Source: Echinicola strongylocentroti (GTDB lineage Bacteria > Bacteroidota > Bacteroidia > Cytophagales > Cyclobacteriaceae). From it: a DNA stretch of 64,000 bases. How positions within the stretch are numbered: position 1 is the stretch's first letter; each line of letters starts with the position of its first letter. Positions 1 to 9,264 of this stretch are shown in pieces. The notes beneath the pieces were generated by a model. It was not told where the DNA came from and did no database searches. It saw only the letters and a program-made list of their open reading frames with translations. The translations under genes and the position numbers were made by a program. Location: positions 3,333,001 through 3,397,000 of the forward strand of contig NZ_CP030041.1 of NCBI RefSeq assembly GCF_003260975.1, read 5' to 3'.

Positions 1-119
1 TATCATCCATTCTTTAAGCTTGGGTGACAATAAATATTTACTTTTGGATTGGATTAACCGCAACAAGCCAAATAACCTTAAATGTCTCCGAATAAATTGA
101 TTATCAACTTCGTTCCGTT

Positions 120-1895
120 TTGGCAAAAGATATCATAACCCGATTTTTAATCTGGCGGCTTAAGCATATAAGTACTAAGAACTTTGTTCTGATTCTTAGT
201 GGTGTCATTGGCATCCTTACGGGACTGGCTTCCGTAGTGCTCAAAGTTTCTGTCCATTCCATTCAGCATTGGCTTATTGAAGGGTTTCAGATAGAGTACG
301 CCAACTTCTTTTTTATACTTTACCCATTGATCGGTATTTTCCTCACTTATGTCGTGGGCAAATACGTCGTCAACGATTATGGTGGCCATGGCATACCCGA
401 GATTCTCTATAATATATCCAAAAAGAAAAGCTTGATCCCACGGGTCAAGATGTACAGCCGAGTAGTAACCTCCTGCCTTACCGTAGGAATGGGGGGATCT
501 GTGGGGCTGGAGGCTCCCATCGTGGTGACAGGCTCAGCGATCGGATCCAACTCCGGCTTGCTGATGCACTTGAATGCCAAAAAAAGAAACATCCTAATTG
601 GCTGTGGTGCTGCTGGTGGTATTTCTGCGATTTTTGGCTCGCCAATAGGTGGGGTAATCTTTGCCATAGAAGTCATCCTGATGGAAGTAAATACCGCATC
701 GTTTATTCCTCTGCTGATCGCTTCAGTATTGGGATCGTTGACCACGATGGTGCTTATTGGCAATGACCCCATATTTTCCTTTGATCTTTCTGGAGAATTT
801 ATCGCTGCCCACACACCCTACTATTTGGTCCTTGGGGTGATTACCGGTTTGGTGTCGGTTTATTTTATCAAGTCTGTACTGAAGACCGAAAACCTATTGG
901 AGAGGCAATCCAACCCTTGGCTGAAAATCCTCATAGGAGGTGCCGCCTTGGGCTTGATCATTTTCTTTTTTCCTCCGATATATGGTGAAGGCTATAGCAC
1001 CTTGAATTCTCTCATTTTGGGAGACCCTGCTGTATTGCTAAACCGAAGCCCCTTTTTCTCTGAGATCAATAATACCTACTTTATTCTGTTTTACCTCCTC
1101 CTGATTATTTTTGCCAAGCCTATTGCGGCGGCATTGACCATTGGGAGTGGTGGGAGTGGTGGGATATTTGCGCCATCCCTCTATGTGGGGGGGATCACAG
1201 GCTTCCTTTTTGCTTTTGCCAATAATTTTTTCGGAATCTATATTCCTATTCCAGTGGCCCATTTTACCTTGGTAGCCATGTGTGGAGTGATGAGTGGCGT
1301 GCAACATGCACCACTTTCAGCCATATTCTTGATTGCTGAGGTTACTGGCGGCTATGAGCTTTTTGTCCCATTGATGTTGGTATCGGCGATTTCACTGGCT
1401 ACAACCAACTATTTCGACAAGAACTCCCTTTATAAAAACCAATTGCTGGAGCAAGGAAAGCATATTCCTGAAACCAAGGATGAGGAAGTGCTTGGCTTGA
1501 TAGACATACGTAGGATCATGGAAAAGGACTTGCTGCCCATTCACCCAGATGCATTGCTGAAGGACCTATGTGGGTTAGTAAAGCTCTCCAACAGAAATAT
1601 TTTTCCAGTAGTCGATGAAAAAGGCGAACTGAATGGAATTATCACGCTAGATGATATACGTGACATCATGTTTGACCGTGAGAAGCAGAGTGAAGTCCAG
1701 ATCCGGGAACTGATGCACAGTCCACCGGATACCATCCAGCCATCAGAAAGCATGCGGGAAGTGATGGACAAGTTTGAGCTTTCTGGAGCTTGGAATCTGC
1801 CAGTGGTAGATAATGGTAGGTACTTGGGCTTTATAAGCAAATCCCGTATTTTCAATGCCTACCGAACCAGACTTATCAGGCAGCAGAGGGAGTAG
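120..1895 (+). CDS. ClC-family chloride channel/transporter with C-terminal CBS pair
   Basis: Integral inner-membrane protein of the ClC family, moving chloride either passively or in exchange for protons. About ten to twelve hydrophobic segments fill residues 20-440. The filter motif GSVGLEAP (about 126-133) keeps the gating glutamate, and GSGGSGGIFAPS (about 341-352) is the second pore signature. Two CBS domains follow (about 465-520 and 530-585), usually a nucleotide-binding regulatory module. The start is a TTG at 120; the frame closes at a stop at 93-95 and no in-frame ATG lies before the first membrane helix, so TTG is the only good choice. The gene stands alone, with a non-coding DnaA-box region downstream. 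Channel versus antiporter cannot be decided from sequence alone. Confidence 0.93.
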   Translation: MAKDIITRFLIWRLKHISTKNFVLILSGVIGILTGLASVVLKVSVHSIQHWLIEGFQIEYANFFFILYPLIGIFLTYVVGKYVVNDYGGHGIPEILYNISKKKSLIPRVKMYSRVVTSCLTVGMGGSVGLEAPIVVTGSAIGSNSGLLMHLNAKKRNILIGCGAAGGISAIFGSPIGGVIFAIEVILMEVNTASFIPLLIASVLGSLTTMVLIGNDPIFSFDLSGEFIAAHTPYYLVLGVITGLVSVYFIKSVLKTENLLERQSNPWLKILIGGAALGLIIFFFPPIYGEGYSTLNSLILGDPAVLLNRSPFFSEINNTYFILFYLLLIIFAKPIAAALTIGSGGSGGIFAPSLYVGGITGFLFAFANNFFGIYIPIPVAHFTLVAMCGVMSGVQHAPLSAIFLIAEVTGGYELFVPLMLVSAISLATTNYFDKNSLYKNQLLEQGKHIPETKDEEVLGLIDIRRIMEKDLLPIHPDALLKDLCGLVKLSNRNIFPVVDEKGELNGIITLDDIRDIMFDREKQSEVQIRELMHSPPDTIQPSESMREVMDKFELSGAWNLPVVDNGRYLGFISKSRIFNAYRTRLIRQQRE

Positions 1896-2160
1896 CTTAA
1901 AATTTTATTTTGTTTTATAGTTTATCCACGTTTACCCACATAGACCTAAATAGTAAAAAATTCATTTACAGCGTTTTATCCACAAATCAGGATTGTTCTC
2001 AATCCATATAATTTACTGATTATCAGATACATATACAACCACTGCGCTACAGTGTGGATAAGTGTTGATATTTGTGGATAAATTTAGGGGTCTTTTTTTG
2101 GAGCCTTTTTCTGTAAGTATAGCGGCTTTTTTTGTTTCAATAAGTGTTTGTTTCACCTCT
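1896..2160. other. Candidate chromosomal replication origin (DnaA-box cluster)
   Basis: This gene-free, AT-rich stretch holds three perfect copies of the consensus DnaA box TTATCCACA: at 1976-1984 on the + strand, and at 2053-2061 and 2073-2081 on the - strand. A one-mismatch copy TTATCCACG lies at 1922-1930 and a weaker TTACCCACA at 1932-1940. The last two perfect boxes are 20 bp apart, about two helix turns. Runs of T follow at about 2093-2100 and 2125-2132 and could serve as an unwinding element. Five boxes in 160 bp between genes are far above chance for a 9-mer. No dnaA or dnaN gene is nearby, which is common in Bacteroidota. A DnaA-titration site or regulatory cluster is the alternative. 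Confidence 0.55.
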
Positions 2161-2404
2161 CAATTTAGGGTGGAATTGATCAAGAATCAGAATAAAATAT
2201 TTTAACCTAAATTTGGTGATTATTCCCCTTATGCATAGGACATCTAACCAGTGAGTTTATTTTCCAAAAAAACTGGGAATCCGTCTACAATAACCTTAGT
2301 GTCCAGTGGCTGTGTGGCGACATACCAAATGAATTGAATTCCCGGAAAAATTAAATAGCTTGATTCACTTTCTGCTGGCTAGGTTAGGGAGACGATCCAT
2401 ATAG

Positions 2405-2551
2405 GTCCAGCATACAACCCGCGTTCACCGTATACCTTTGGACTTTAGCTTGCCTGACCTATACGGTAATGGATTTACGGAAGTGTTGGAGATGGAGATG
2501 TCAACTTCTCAGATGGGTCGCAGTGATCAGGCGATGTTTGGGAGATTATAA
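2405..2551 (+). pseudogene. Possible coding remnant, 48 codons, no start
   Basis: Between the candidate origin and the Fur gene, an open stretch reads like protein (it contains RIPLDFSLPDLYGNGFTEVL) and ends in TAA at 2549-2551. It is closed upstream by TAG at 2402-2404 and lacks a start codon. I do not recognise the family. It may be the tail of a decayed gene or chance; the rest of 2161-2619 shows nothing recognisable. Confidence 0.2.
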
Positions 2552-2619
2552 AACCATTGGTACCGTAACTGAAAGGGTCCGCTAGAAAAAAGCTACCCAT
2601 GATCTCCCTGTGAAACCCT

Positions 2620-3090
2620 TTAGACTAACTTGAGGTTTTTGCAGTCAGGAATTTGGCAATCTCCATAGAGCACCAATGAATGGCTGGTGATGGCCGAAGA
2701 AAATTCTTTGCCCATAGCCTCTTTAATGAGGTTGATTCTTTCGTCTGAAAATTCACGGATTTTACGGCATTGATTACAGACATGGTGGTCGTGGTGCTTA
2801 TAAGTAAGTGCCTGCTCATATAAGGCTACTTTGTCCTTAAACTGGTGCTTTACGGCCAGTCCGCACTCTACGAGAAGATCAAGTGTATTGTAGATAGTGG
2901 CACGGCTGATAGAGTAGCCCTTATTTCTCATCAATAAAAAGAGACCCTCCACATCGATGTGCTCATCCTGCGGAAGGGCATAGAGTTCATCGATCACAGA
3001 AAACCGTTCGGGGGTTTTTCTGCTCCCTTGCCTCATCAAAAAATTCTCGAAAATCTTCTTTGCCTTATCTACGATTGACTTCTCTGCCAT
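2620..3090 (-). CDS. Fur-family metal-dependent transcriptional regulator
   Basis: A 156-residue repressor of the Fur/Zur/PerR family. Residues 20-85 form the winged-helix DNA-binding part (including SRATIYNTLDLL at about 62-73). The metal and dimerisation part has the HHDHHVCNQC motif at about 99-108 with one CxxC pair, and a second cysteine pair near the C-terminus (CQIPDC) completes the structural zinc site. The length is typical. It stands alone, transcribed toward the candidate origin region. Whether it senses iron, zinc or peroxide cannot be told from these motifs; Bacteroidota proteins like this are usually annotated simply as Fur-family regulators. Confidence 0.93.
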   Translation of the reverse strand: MAEKSIVDKAKKIFENFLMRQGSRKTPERFSVIDELYALPQDEHIDVEGLFLLMRNKGYSISRATIYNTLDLLVECGLAVKHQFKDKVALYEQALTYKHHDHHVCNQCRKIREFSDERINLIKEAMGKEFSSAITSHSLVLYGDCQIPDCKNLKLV

Positions 3091-3323
3091 AATTGTTGTT
3101 TAGTAAAAAATAAAGATGAGGGTTTTTTTAGATTTTATCAAACGAAGGCCATGTTGGAAGCCATGTAGATGCTAATTTGCTTTCAGTCTAAATTAGTTTT
3201 AGGTTTTTTTATGCAAAAATCAGCATTCAATAAGGGTGAAAAGCAAAAAAACTTCTTCAAAAATTGGCACCGTTTATCACTGCTTGTTTTTATTTTAAGC
3301 CTATAGTGCTAAATTAGTTATGT

Positions 3324-4574
3324 ATGACCCTGACAAAACCAATTCTTCTTTTTTGCACAGCCATTATTTTGTCAAGCACTATGCTATGGGGACAGGTGCC
3401 AGGGTTCTATATGAAAGATGACCAAAAGCGGGTCAATATCCCTTTTCTGAATTATAACAACCTGATCATTGTACCGCTATCCATCAATGATGGCCCTGAA
3501 CTCAATTTCCTGTTGGATACAGGCGTGAAATCAAACATCCTGTTTAGCAAAAGTATCGGAGATGCCATAGGGCTCTACTATACTCGGACGCTCAACTTGA
3601 TGGGAGCGGATGGTAAGACCGTCCTCACGGCTTTGGTTTCTCCAAATAATCACTTCGATATGGGACCTGTAGAAGGCCGGGTACAACCTATCTTGGTCCT
3701 TGAGGAAGATTTTTTGGAACTGGAGCGTGTCATCGGCGTACCGATACATGGTATCATTGGGTATGAATTTTTTAAGTTTAATCCTGTCAAAGTCAATTAT
3801 GATACAGACTTCCTCACTTTTTACAGAAGAGATCGACTGAAATGGCGGCCTTTTGGCTATAGAAAAATTGCGCTGAGCTTTGATAACTATAAGCCATACG
3901 TTCAGAGTACTGTAGACCAAATAGAAGGACAGGTCATTCAGGGAAAACTGCTGATCGATACCGGAGCTAATCATGGACTTCTGCTAAACAGGGAAACCTC
4001 CAGTGAAATCACCTTGCCACCAAAGCATATCGAAACGGATTTGGGAAGGTCACTGGGCGGGGATCTCTACGGTTTTGCGGGCAGAGTAAAAAAGTATGCC
4101 CTTGGAAACCTAAAATTTAGGAAAGTAATCACTTCCTATCCAGATGAGACGGAGTTTTCATCGATCATTATAGAGTCAGGTAGGCTTGGAAGCCTGGGGT
4201 CGGATATCCTGGCTAGGATGACGCTAATTATTGACTACCCCAGAGAACGCATGCTGTATAAAAAAGGTGGGGAATTCCATAAGCCATTTGAATATGATAT
4301 GAGCGGGTTGAAGGTACGCTTGACTAGTTTGGAAGAGAGACGGTACTATGTAAGTAGCGTCCAGGAGGAGTCTCCTGCTTCTAGGAACAACTTCAAACCA
4401 GGTGATGAAATCCTCAGTATTAACTTATTGCCCATCGAGTATTGGGACCTATCTGGCATCAATGACCTCCTACGATCAGAGCCGGGAAGAGAGATTATCT
4501 TTACCATCAGAAGGAATATCAACGGGATCATGATGGAGCTCGAAAAAGAAATTATTCTGAAAAAACAGCTTTAA
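3324..4574 (+). CDS. Secreted retropepsin-like aspartyl protease with PDZ domain
   Basis: A 416-residue exported protein. Residues 1-23 form a signal peptide ending near LWGQ. Two pepsin-like halves each carry a catalytic Asp-Thr-Gly: LLDTG at about 64-68 and LIDTG at about 210-214, so a single chain holds both halves of the active site. A PDZ domain (about 325-400, with SPASRNNFKPGDEILSIN) follows and probably binds substrate C-termini. This architecture is widespread in Bacteroidota and is annotated as an aspartyl protease family protein; its substrates are unknown. The gene is monocistronic, with 230 bp of AT-rich DNA upstream. Confidence 0.88.
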   Translation: MTLTKPILLFCTAIILSSTMLWGQVPGFYMKDDQKRVNIPFLNYNNLIIVPLSINDGPELNFLLDTGVKSNILFSKSIGDAIGLYYTRTLNLMGADGKTVLTALVSPNNHFDMGPVEGRVQPILVLEEDFLELERVIGVPIHGIIGYEFFKFNPVKVNYDTDFLTFYRRDRLKWRPFGYRKIALSFDNYKPYVQSTVDQIEGQVIQGKLLIDTGANHGLLLNRETSSEITLPPKHIETDLGRSLGGDLYGFAGRVKKYALGNLKFRKVITSYPDETEFSSIIIESGRLGSLGSDILARMTLIIDYPRERMLYKKGGEFHKPFEYDMSGLKVRLTSLEERRYYVSSVQEESPASRNNFKPGDEILSINLLPIEYWDLSGINDLLRSEPGREIIFTIRRNINGIMMELEKEIILKKQL

Positions 4575-4629
4575 TCTGGTGATAATTTGAGAATATTACA
4601 TCAGTAAACCACTAATTATCATACAGATT

Positions 4630-4646
4630 TACTACTTTTTGTAGTA
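4630..4646. promoter_or_regulatory. Short inverted repeat upstream of the histidine kinase gene
   Basis: TACTAC (4630-4635) and GTAGTA (4641-4646) form a perfect 6-bp inverted repeat around five Ts, 45 bp before the kinase start codon. It could be an operator or part of the terminator of the protease gene. This is sequence observation only. Confidence 0.25.
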
Positions 4647-4690
4647 AAATAAACCAAAATTAAATAACCTTGTGTGTTTTTTAATAAACC

Positions 4691-7600
4691 ATGGACACTA
4701 ATAGTAGAGAAATAGGAGCTTCTATGCTTACCTTTCGGAGGTTCAGCTTCGGTGAATATGATGGACTATATTTGGATGGGTATCTAAAAAATTTGGTTGA
4801 AATGCCAAATGAGACTAATTTATCCAAGCTGTTTTTTGCCTTACCCACACCGAAACTAGAAAAGATTTATCGATTTTTAGCCGTAGAGCAGTCGCTTGTA
4901 ACATTTATCCTGATTGATCAGAAACGATTTGTACCTGTGAAGATCACTGGCAATGTAATCAAAGAAACTTCATCTTCCCTAATCAATGTACTGATCACAC
5001 CTATTGTGCAACAGGGTGGTGTCCAAAATCAGTGGGTCTATAATATCAATGATGGTAGTTTTTTTAGTCATTTCCGGAACTCTTCGACCTATTTGCCACA
5101 GGACAAAGACATCACCACGTCCCTTGGTGTTTGGTTTCCAGAGGTAAATCAGGAAATCATCGCTGACTTTATCCAAGGGCTCGACAATGGATTTCTAAGT
5201 ATAGAGAATGAGATAACATCACTGGTAGAAAAGAAAGCCACTGCAAATGAAAATTATTACCTGCTGATAGAAAAGAAGCATCCTATAAGTTCCGATGTGC
5301 CCTCATTTTCCATATTGCAAACCGAGCGATTTGATAAAAATATCCCAAAGTCCATCTTTTATCATTATCAGCCAACCAAAAACCAATTGGTCGTCACTGG
5401 TGATATTAAGGATATGCTTGGCTATAGCGATAGTGCGCCGATAATATTGGATTACAAGACTTGGCTCGATATGGTTCATGAGGAAGATCGGGAAGCCTTG
5501 AGTTGTTTACTTGATGAGGATGCCAATGTTTCAGATTCGAGAGAGCAATGGTACCGTGTCCGCCATCAAAACGAAAATTACGTCCACGTAAGGGATGTTT
5601 GTTGGACTTATACAGATCACCAGTCTGGTGAAGTGGGTTTTCTAGGTTGGGTAAAGCTGGGTACTAAATGGGAATATCAGGTCGGTGAAGAGATTAAGTC
5701 AAACTGCACACTGAGTGAGTTGGCAGACTTTATGCCTGGCTTTTATTATGTATACCAAAAAAAGGGCTATCTACTCAAACCATTGTTTGCAGCTGATAAA
5801 GTAAAGGACGTATTGGGTGTAGATAAAGAGTATTTTATAAGGAATTTCAACAATATTGTCCAACAATTACAGTCAAAAAGCAAAAACAACACCGAAAACC
5901 AGCAAAAACTAGGCAGTGACATCCTCCAAATATTGCTTCCTAACCAAAGTGTACAATGGATATTTACAACAGATTTCCCATTGACGTCAGGCGGGGAGGA
6001 AGTTTATATAGGCTATATAGTGAATTTGACTTGGCTCAGGGAGATCAAATCAGAGGGAAAAGACCAGGATGAAGAAAGAAAGACCTATTTTGATTATAAC
6101 CCATTGGTTATCTTTCAGTTTAATGCAGAAGGCACCATCCTAAATGCCAACAAGACACTTTTCCAAAAGACCAATACAACGGATAAAAGTAAGTTTATCG
6201 GGAAAAGCATTCATGACCTTTATAAAAAATCTCCTGTCTATACTACCTTGATCCAAGGGGTTGAAAATGGTTTTGCCCAATATGAAGGGCCATTTATCTC
6301 ATTTTTGAGTAATAGGAAATATTATGTTGGTCTGACAGTTCGTAAACACGAAATAGGTGATGTGTACCAAGCCGCTTTTGAAGATATCAGTGAAAAGGAT
6401 TTTGTACAACGGGTATTGAACAGTGTGGCAGCAATTTCTGCCCACTATAATGACATAGAGTTTTTTCAGCAACTTGTCCAGCTATTATCGCAAAAATTAA
6501 GCTTCTCCATATGTATGATTGGAGAGTTTATAGAGCAAAAAGACAGTATCCAAAGCATCGCAGTTTCCAAAAATGGTGAATTGGCCGAGAATTTAACTTA
6601 TCAACTGAAAAACACACCTTGTGAGCATGCCGTAAAAGCCCATAATGAAAATGTCATCATTGTTCCCGACCATGTAAGTGAGTTATTTCCCAAGGATGAT
6701 TTTCTGAAAGAAGAAAGCTTGCTGAGCTATTGCTCGATAGGAATCAAGGACAAGTCCGGTAAGAAAGTAGGTATTTTGGTGCTAGCTGATACTCGGCCGA
6801 TCCATAACAAAAATGTCCTTATCAATATCGTATCCATTCTCAGTGATAGGGCAGGAGCAGAACTCCAGCGTATGCGCTATGAAAAAGAACTGATCGCTTC
6901 CCAACAGCTCTATAAAAGCATCGCCGAGAACTTCCCCAAAGGCACCATAGACGTGCTGGACCAAAACCTAGAGTACATTTATACAGAAGGAAGCGAATAC
7001 CGGCACTTGGGAATAAACCCCAAGGAGCTCATTGGGGTTTCCCATTTGCAAAAATATGATAGTAGTACGGCAAAATTGGCCAAAGAAAAATTAGAAGAGG
7101 TCTTTGAGGGAAAGACAGTCACGTATGAGATCGCATTTAACGAAGAAAGTTATAAAAAAATCGGTGTGCCACTGCGAAATGAGCATAATGAAGTGACACG
7201 GGCACTTTTAGTTACCCAGAATATTTCAGCCTACAAAAAAGCAGAAGTAGAACGCGAGAAGCTTATCCGTGATCTTTCCAGCCACAATGAGGAACTGCAG
7301 CATTTTGCATATATCGTCTCACATAATTTACGGGCACCTATTGTCAATATCACTTCTCTTTTGGACTTGATCAATGAAGAGGATCTTTCAGCAGAAGAGA
7401 ACAAGGAGCTATTTGATAGTCTTAAGGTCTCTACAGCTATTCTGAACACCACCTTGATGGACCTGATCGAGGTAGTTTCCATCAAAAAGAAAAAGATTAT
7501 CCGGGTAGACCACATTGATTTTGATAATATTCTGAACAACATCGAAAAGAGCCTTCATCGTCAGCTAAAGGATGCCAAGGCGAAAATCCACAGGGACTTT

Positions 7601-7975
7601 CAGGCACCTGCTATCAATTACGTCTACAGCCACCTTGAGAATTTTCTGCTCAATTTTATGACCAATGCCATTAAGTACAAGCACCCAGAGAGGCTTCCCG
7701 AAATATGGATAAGTACAAGTAAAGATGGTGATAGAAATAAGATCACCTTCTCTGATAATGGTATCGGCATTGACTTGGACAAATATGGTGATCGGATATT
7801 TGGTTTATACCAACGTTTTCACAACCATGTAGAAGGAAAAGGACTTGGCCTTTATCTTATAAAAGAGCAAATCCGCTCATTGGATGGGGAAATTGTTGTG
7901 GAAAGTACAGAGGGAAAAGGGACTACCTTTATCGTCTTTCTCCACAACCTTCCTTTGCCACAAGAGTCAAGCTGA
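4691..7975 (+). CDS. Large multi-PAS/GAF sensor histidine kinase
   Basis: A 1094-residue kinase with no obvious transmembrane helix, so probably cytoplasmic. From the N-terminus there is an uncharacterised region with a PAS-like fold (1-200), PAS repeats at about 215-320, 335-450 and 470-565, a GAF domain at about 575-735 and a further PAS at about 745-850. The H-box SHNLRAP (about 877-883) carries the phospho-accepting histidine in a HisKA domain, and the HATPase has NFMTNAIKYKHPE (about 988) and DNGIGID (about 1022). The chain ends right after the ATPase, so there is no receiver domain, and no response regulator gene is adjacent. It is an orphan kinase whose signal and partner are unknown. 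Domain limits are approximate. Confidence 0.9.
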   Translation: MDTNSREIGASMLTFRRFSFGEYDGLYLDGYLKNLVEMPNETNLSKLFFALPTPKLEKIYRFLAVEQSLVTFILIDQKRFVPVKITGNVIKETSSSLINVLITPIVQQGGVQNQWVYNINDGSFFSHFRNSSTYLPQDKDITTSLGVWFPEVNQEIIADFIQGLDNGFLSIENEITSLVEKKATANENYYLLIEKKHPISSDVPSFSILQTERFDKNIPKSIFYHYQPTKNQLVVTGDIKDMLGYSDSAPIILDYKTWLDMVHEEDREALSCLLDEDANVSDSREQWYRVRHQNENYVHVRDVCWTYTDHQSGEVGFLGWVKLGTKWEYQVGEEIKSNCTLSELADFMPGFYYVYQKKGYLLKPLFAADKVKDVLGVDKEYFIRNFNNIVQQLQSKSKNNTENQQKLGSDILQILLPNQSVQWIFTTDFPLTSGGEEVYIGYIVNLTWLREIKSEGKDQDEERKTYFDYNPLVIFQFNAEGTILNANKTLFQKTNTTDKSKFIGKSIHDLYKKSPVYTTLIQGVENGFAQYEGPFISFLSNRKYYVGLTVRKHEIGDVYQAAFEDISEKDFVQRVLNSVAAISAHYNDIEFFQQLVQLLSQKLSFSICMIGEFIEQKDSIQSIAVSKNGELAENLTYQLKNTPCEHAVKAHNENVIIVPDHVSELFPKDDFLKEESLLSYCSIGIKDKSGKKVGILVLADTRPIHNKNVLINIVSILSDRAGAELQRMRYEKELIASQQLYKSIAENFPKGTIDVLDQNLEYIYTEGSEYRHLGINPKELIGVSHLQKYDSSTAKLAKEKLEEVFEGKTVTYEIAFNEESYKKIGVPLRNEHNEVTRALLVTQNISAYKKAEVEREKLIRDLSSHNEELQHFAYIVSHNLRAPIVNITSLLDLINEEDLSAEENKELFDSLKVSTAILNTTLMDLIEVVSIKKKKIIRVDHIDFDNILNNIEKSLHRQLKDAKAKIHRDFQAPAINYVYSHLENFLLNFMTNAIKYKHPERLPEIWISTSKDGDRNKITFSDNGIGIDLDKYGDRIFGLYQRFHNHVEGKGLGLYLIKEQIRSLDGEIVVESTEGKGTTFIVFLHNLPLPQESS

Positions 7976-8183
7976 GCGCCTAGCTAAAAGTAGCGTAGAT
8001 TCAGCGTGGCCAAATGTATTTTTTTAAACTCTTTCGCCTCTTTTGCGTGATTATACCTAAATTCGAATATCTCAATCAAAAAAACTGAAACCAAAGGATT
8101 ATAATGGAATAAACCAAAGAAGGTTTTCACCATTGGTTTCATATAAATTCGAGTAGTGAAGATTAACATTCAATAATAAACAC

Positions 8184-8774
8184 ATGAAAAAAGCGATTAT
8201 TCCAATTTTGATTTTGGTGGTAGTAGGTATTTTTGTCTATACGAAGGCGGTAGGAACCTACAACCAATTTGTACAGACCGAAGAGGACATCAACGGCAAA
8301 TGGGCTGAAGTGGAAACCCAATACCAGCGCAGGGCAGATCTTATCCCTAACTTGGTCAACACCGTGAAAGGCTATGCCGATTTCGAGAAGGAAACCTTAG
8401 AAGGCGTGATCAACGCACGTGCCAAGGCCACTTCGATCAATATCAATGCCGATGAGCTTACTCCTGAGAAAGTAGCCCAATTCCAACAGGCCCAAGATCA
8501 ACTTGGGGGGAGCCTCAGCAGGTTGTTAGTAGCTGTGGAAAGGTACCCAGACCTAAAAGCCAACCAAAACTTCTTGGACCTGCAGGCCCAGCTGGAAGGC
8601 ACCGAAAACCGAATCGCTGTGGCCAGGAGGAACTTCAATCAGTCCGTCCAAGCTTACAATTCCAATTTAAGGACATTCCCGAACAATATCTTTGCAGGTT
8701 GGTATGGCTTTGAGAAGAAAGGCTACTTCGAAGCTGCCGAAGGAGCTGAAAATGCCCCTACCATAGAATTTTAA
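8184..8774 (+). CDS. LemA family protein
   Basis: A 196-residue LemA protein: one N-terminal membrane anchor (about 5-22) followed by a helical bundle exposed to the periplasm. The family hallmarks are visible: a QYQRRADLIPNLVNTVKGYA stretch at about 48-67 and a RNFNQSVQAYNS stretch near 154-165. It heads a cluster with two TPM-domain genes, an arrangement very common in bacteria. The molecular role of LemA is not firmly known; membrane-stress and two-component signalling links have been proposed. The family call is firm. Confidence 0.95.
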   Translation: MKKAIIPILILVVVGIFVYTKAVGTYNQFVQTEEDINGKWAEVETQYQRRADLIPNLVNTVKGYADFEKETLEGVINARAKATSININADELTPEKVAQFQQAQDQLGGSLSRLLVAVERYPDLKANQNFLDLQAQLEGTENRIAVARRNFNQSVQAYNSNLRTFPNNIFAGWYGFEKKGYFEAAEGAENAPTIEF

Positions 8775-8787
8775 ATTGACTCATTTT

Positions 8788-8805
8788 GCCCGGCCTATGC
8801 CGGGC
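8788..8805 (+). terminator. Hairpin between lemA and the first TPM gene
   Basis: GCCCGGC (8788-8794) and GCCGGGC (8799-8805) form a perfect 7-bp GC stem with a 4-nt loop, followed by a weak T-rich tail. It probably reduces read-through from lemA into the TPM genes rather than ending the transcript fully. Confidence 0.5.
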
Positions 8806-8828
8806 ATTCTTATTAAAAATATTAGGCC

Positions 8829-9263
8829 ATGGCCGAAAAACTATTTTCCAAGGAAGAAAAGCAACAGATCGTTGCTGCTATCAAAGCTGCTGAGCTACAG
8901 ACATCCGGAGAGATCCAAGTCCATCTAGAGAGTCACTGTAAAGGTGATGTGCTGGACAGGGCTGCCGATGTCTTCGCAATGCTCAAAATGCACAAGACCA
9001 AACTCCGCAACGGGGTACTCTTTTACTTGGCTATTGAAGACCACAAATTTGCCGTCTTGGGTGATGGTGGTATCAATGCAGTCGTGCCCAAGGGATTTTG
9101 GGACGGTATAAAGGAGGAGATGGTGAAGCACTTTAAGGAGGGTAAGTTTACCCAAGGGCTGGTCACTGGCATCGAAATGTCAGGAAAAGCCCTGAAAGAA
9201 CACTTCCCCTATGATGCTGATACCGACGAAAACGAACTCTCTGATGAAATTTCCTTTGGATAA
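8829..9263 (+). CDS. TPM-domain protein, cytosolic short form
   Basis: A 144-residue protein with a TPM (TLP18.3/Psb32/MOLO-1) domain across about residues 8-130. The motif TSGEIQVHLESHCKGD near residues 25-40 and the segment HKFAVLGDGGINAVVPKGFW are typical. There is no signal peptide or membrane segment. It sits between LemA and a longer, exported TPM protein; the stop codon of this gene and the start of the next are one base apart, so they are almost certainly translationally coupled. The function of bacterial TPM proteins is poorly known; phosphatase and membrane-protein quality-control roles have been suggested for plant relatives. Confidence 0.9.
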   Translation: MAEKLFSKEEKQQIVAAIKAAELQTSGEIQVHLESHCKGDVLDRAADVFAMLKMHKTKLRNGVLFYLAIEDHKFAVLGDGGINAVVPKGFWDGIKEEMVKHFKEGKFTQGLVTGIEMSGKALKEHFPYDADTDENELSDEISFG

Positions 9264-9264
9264 T

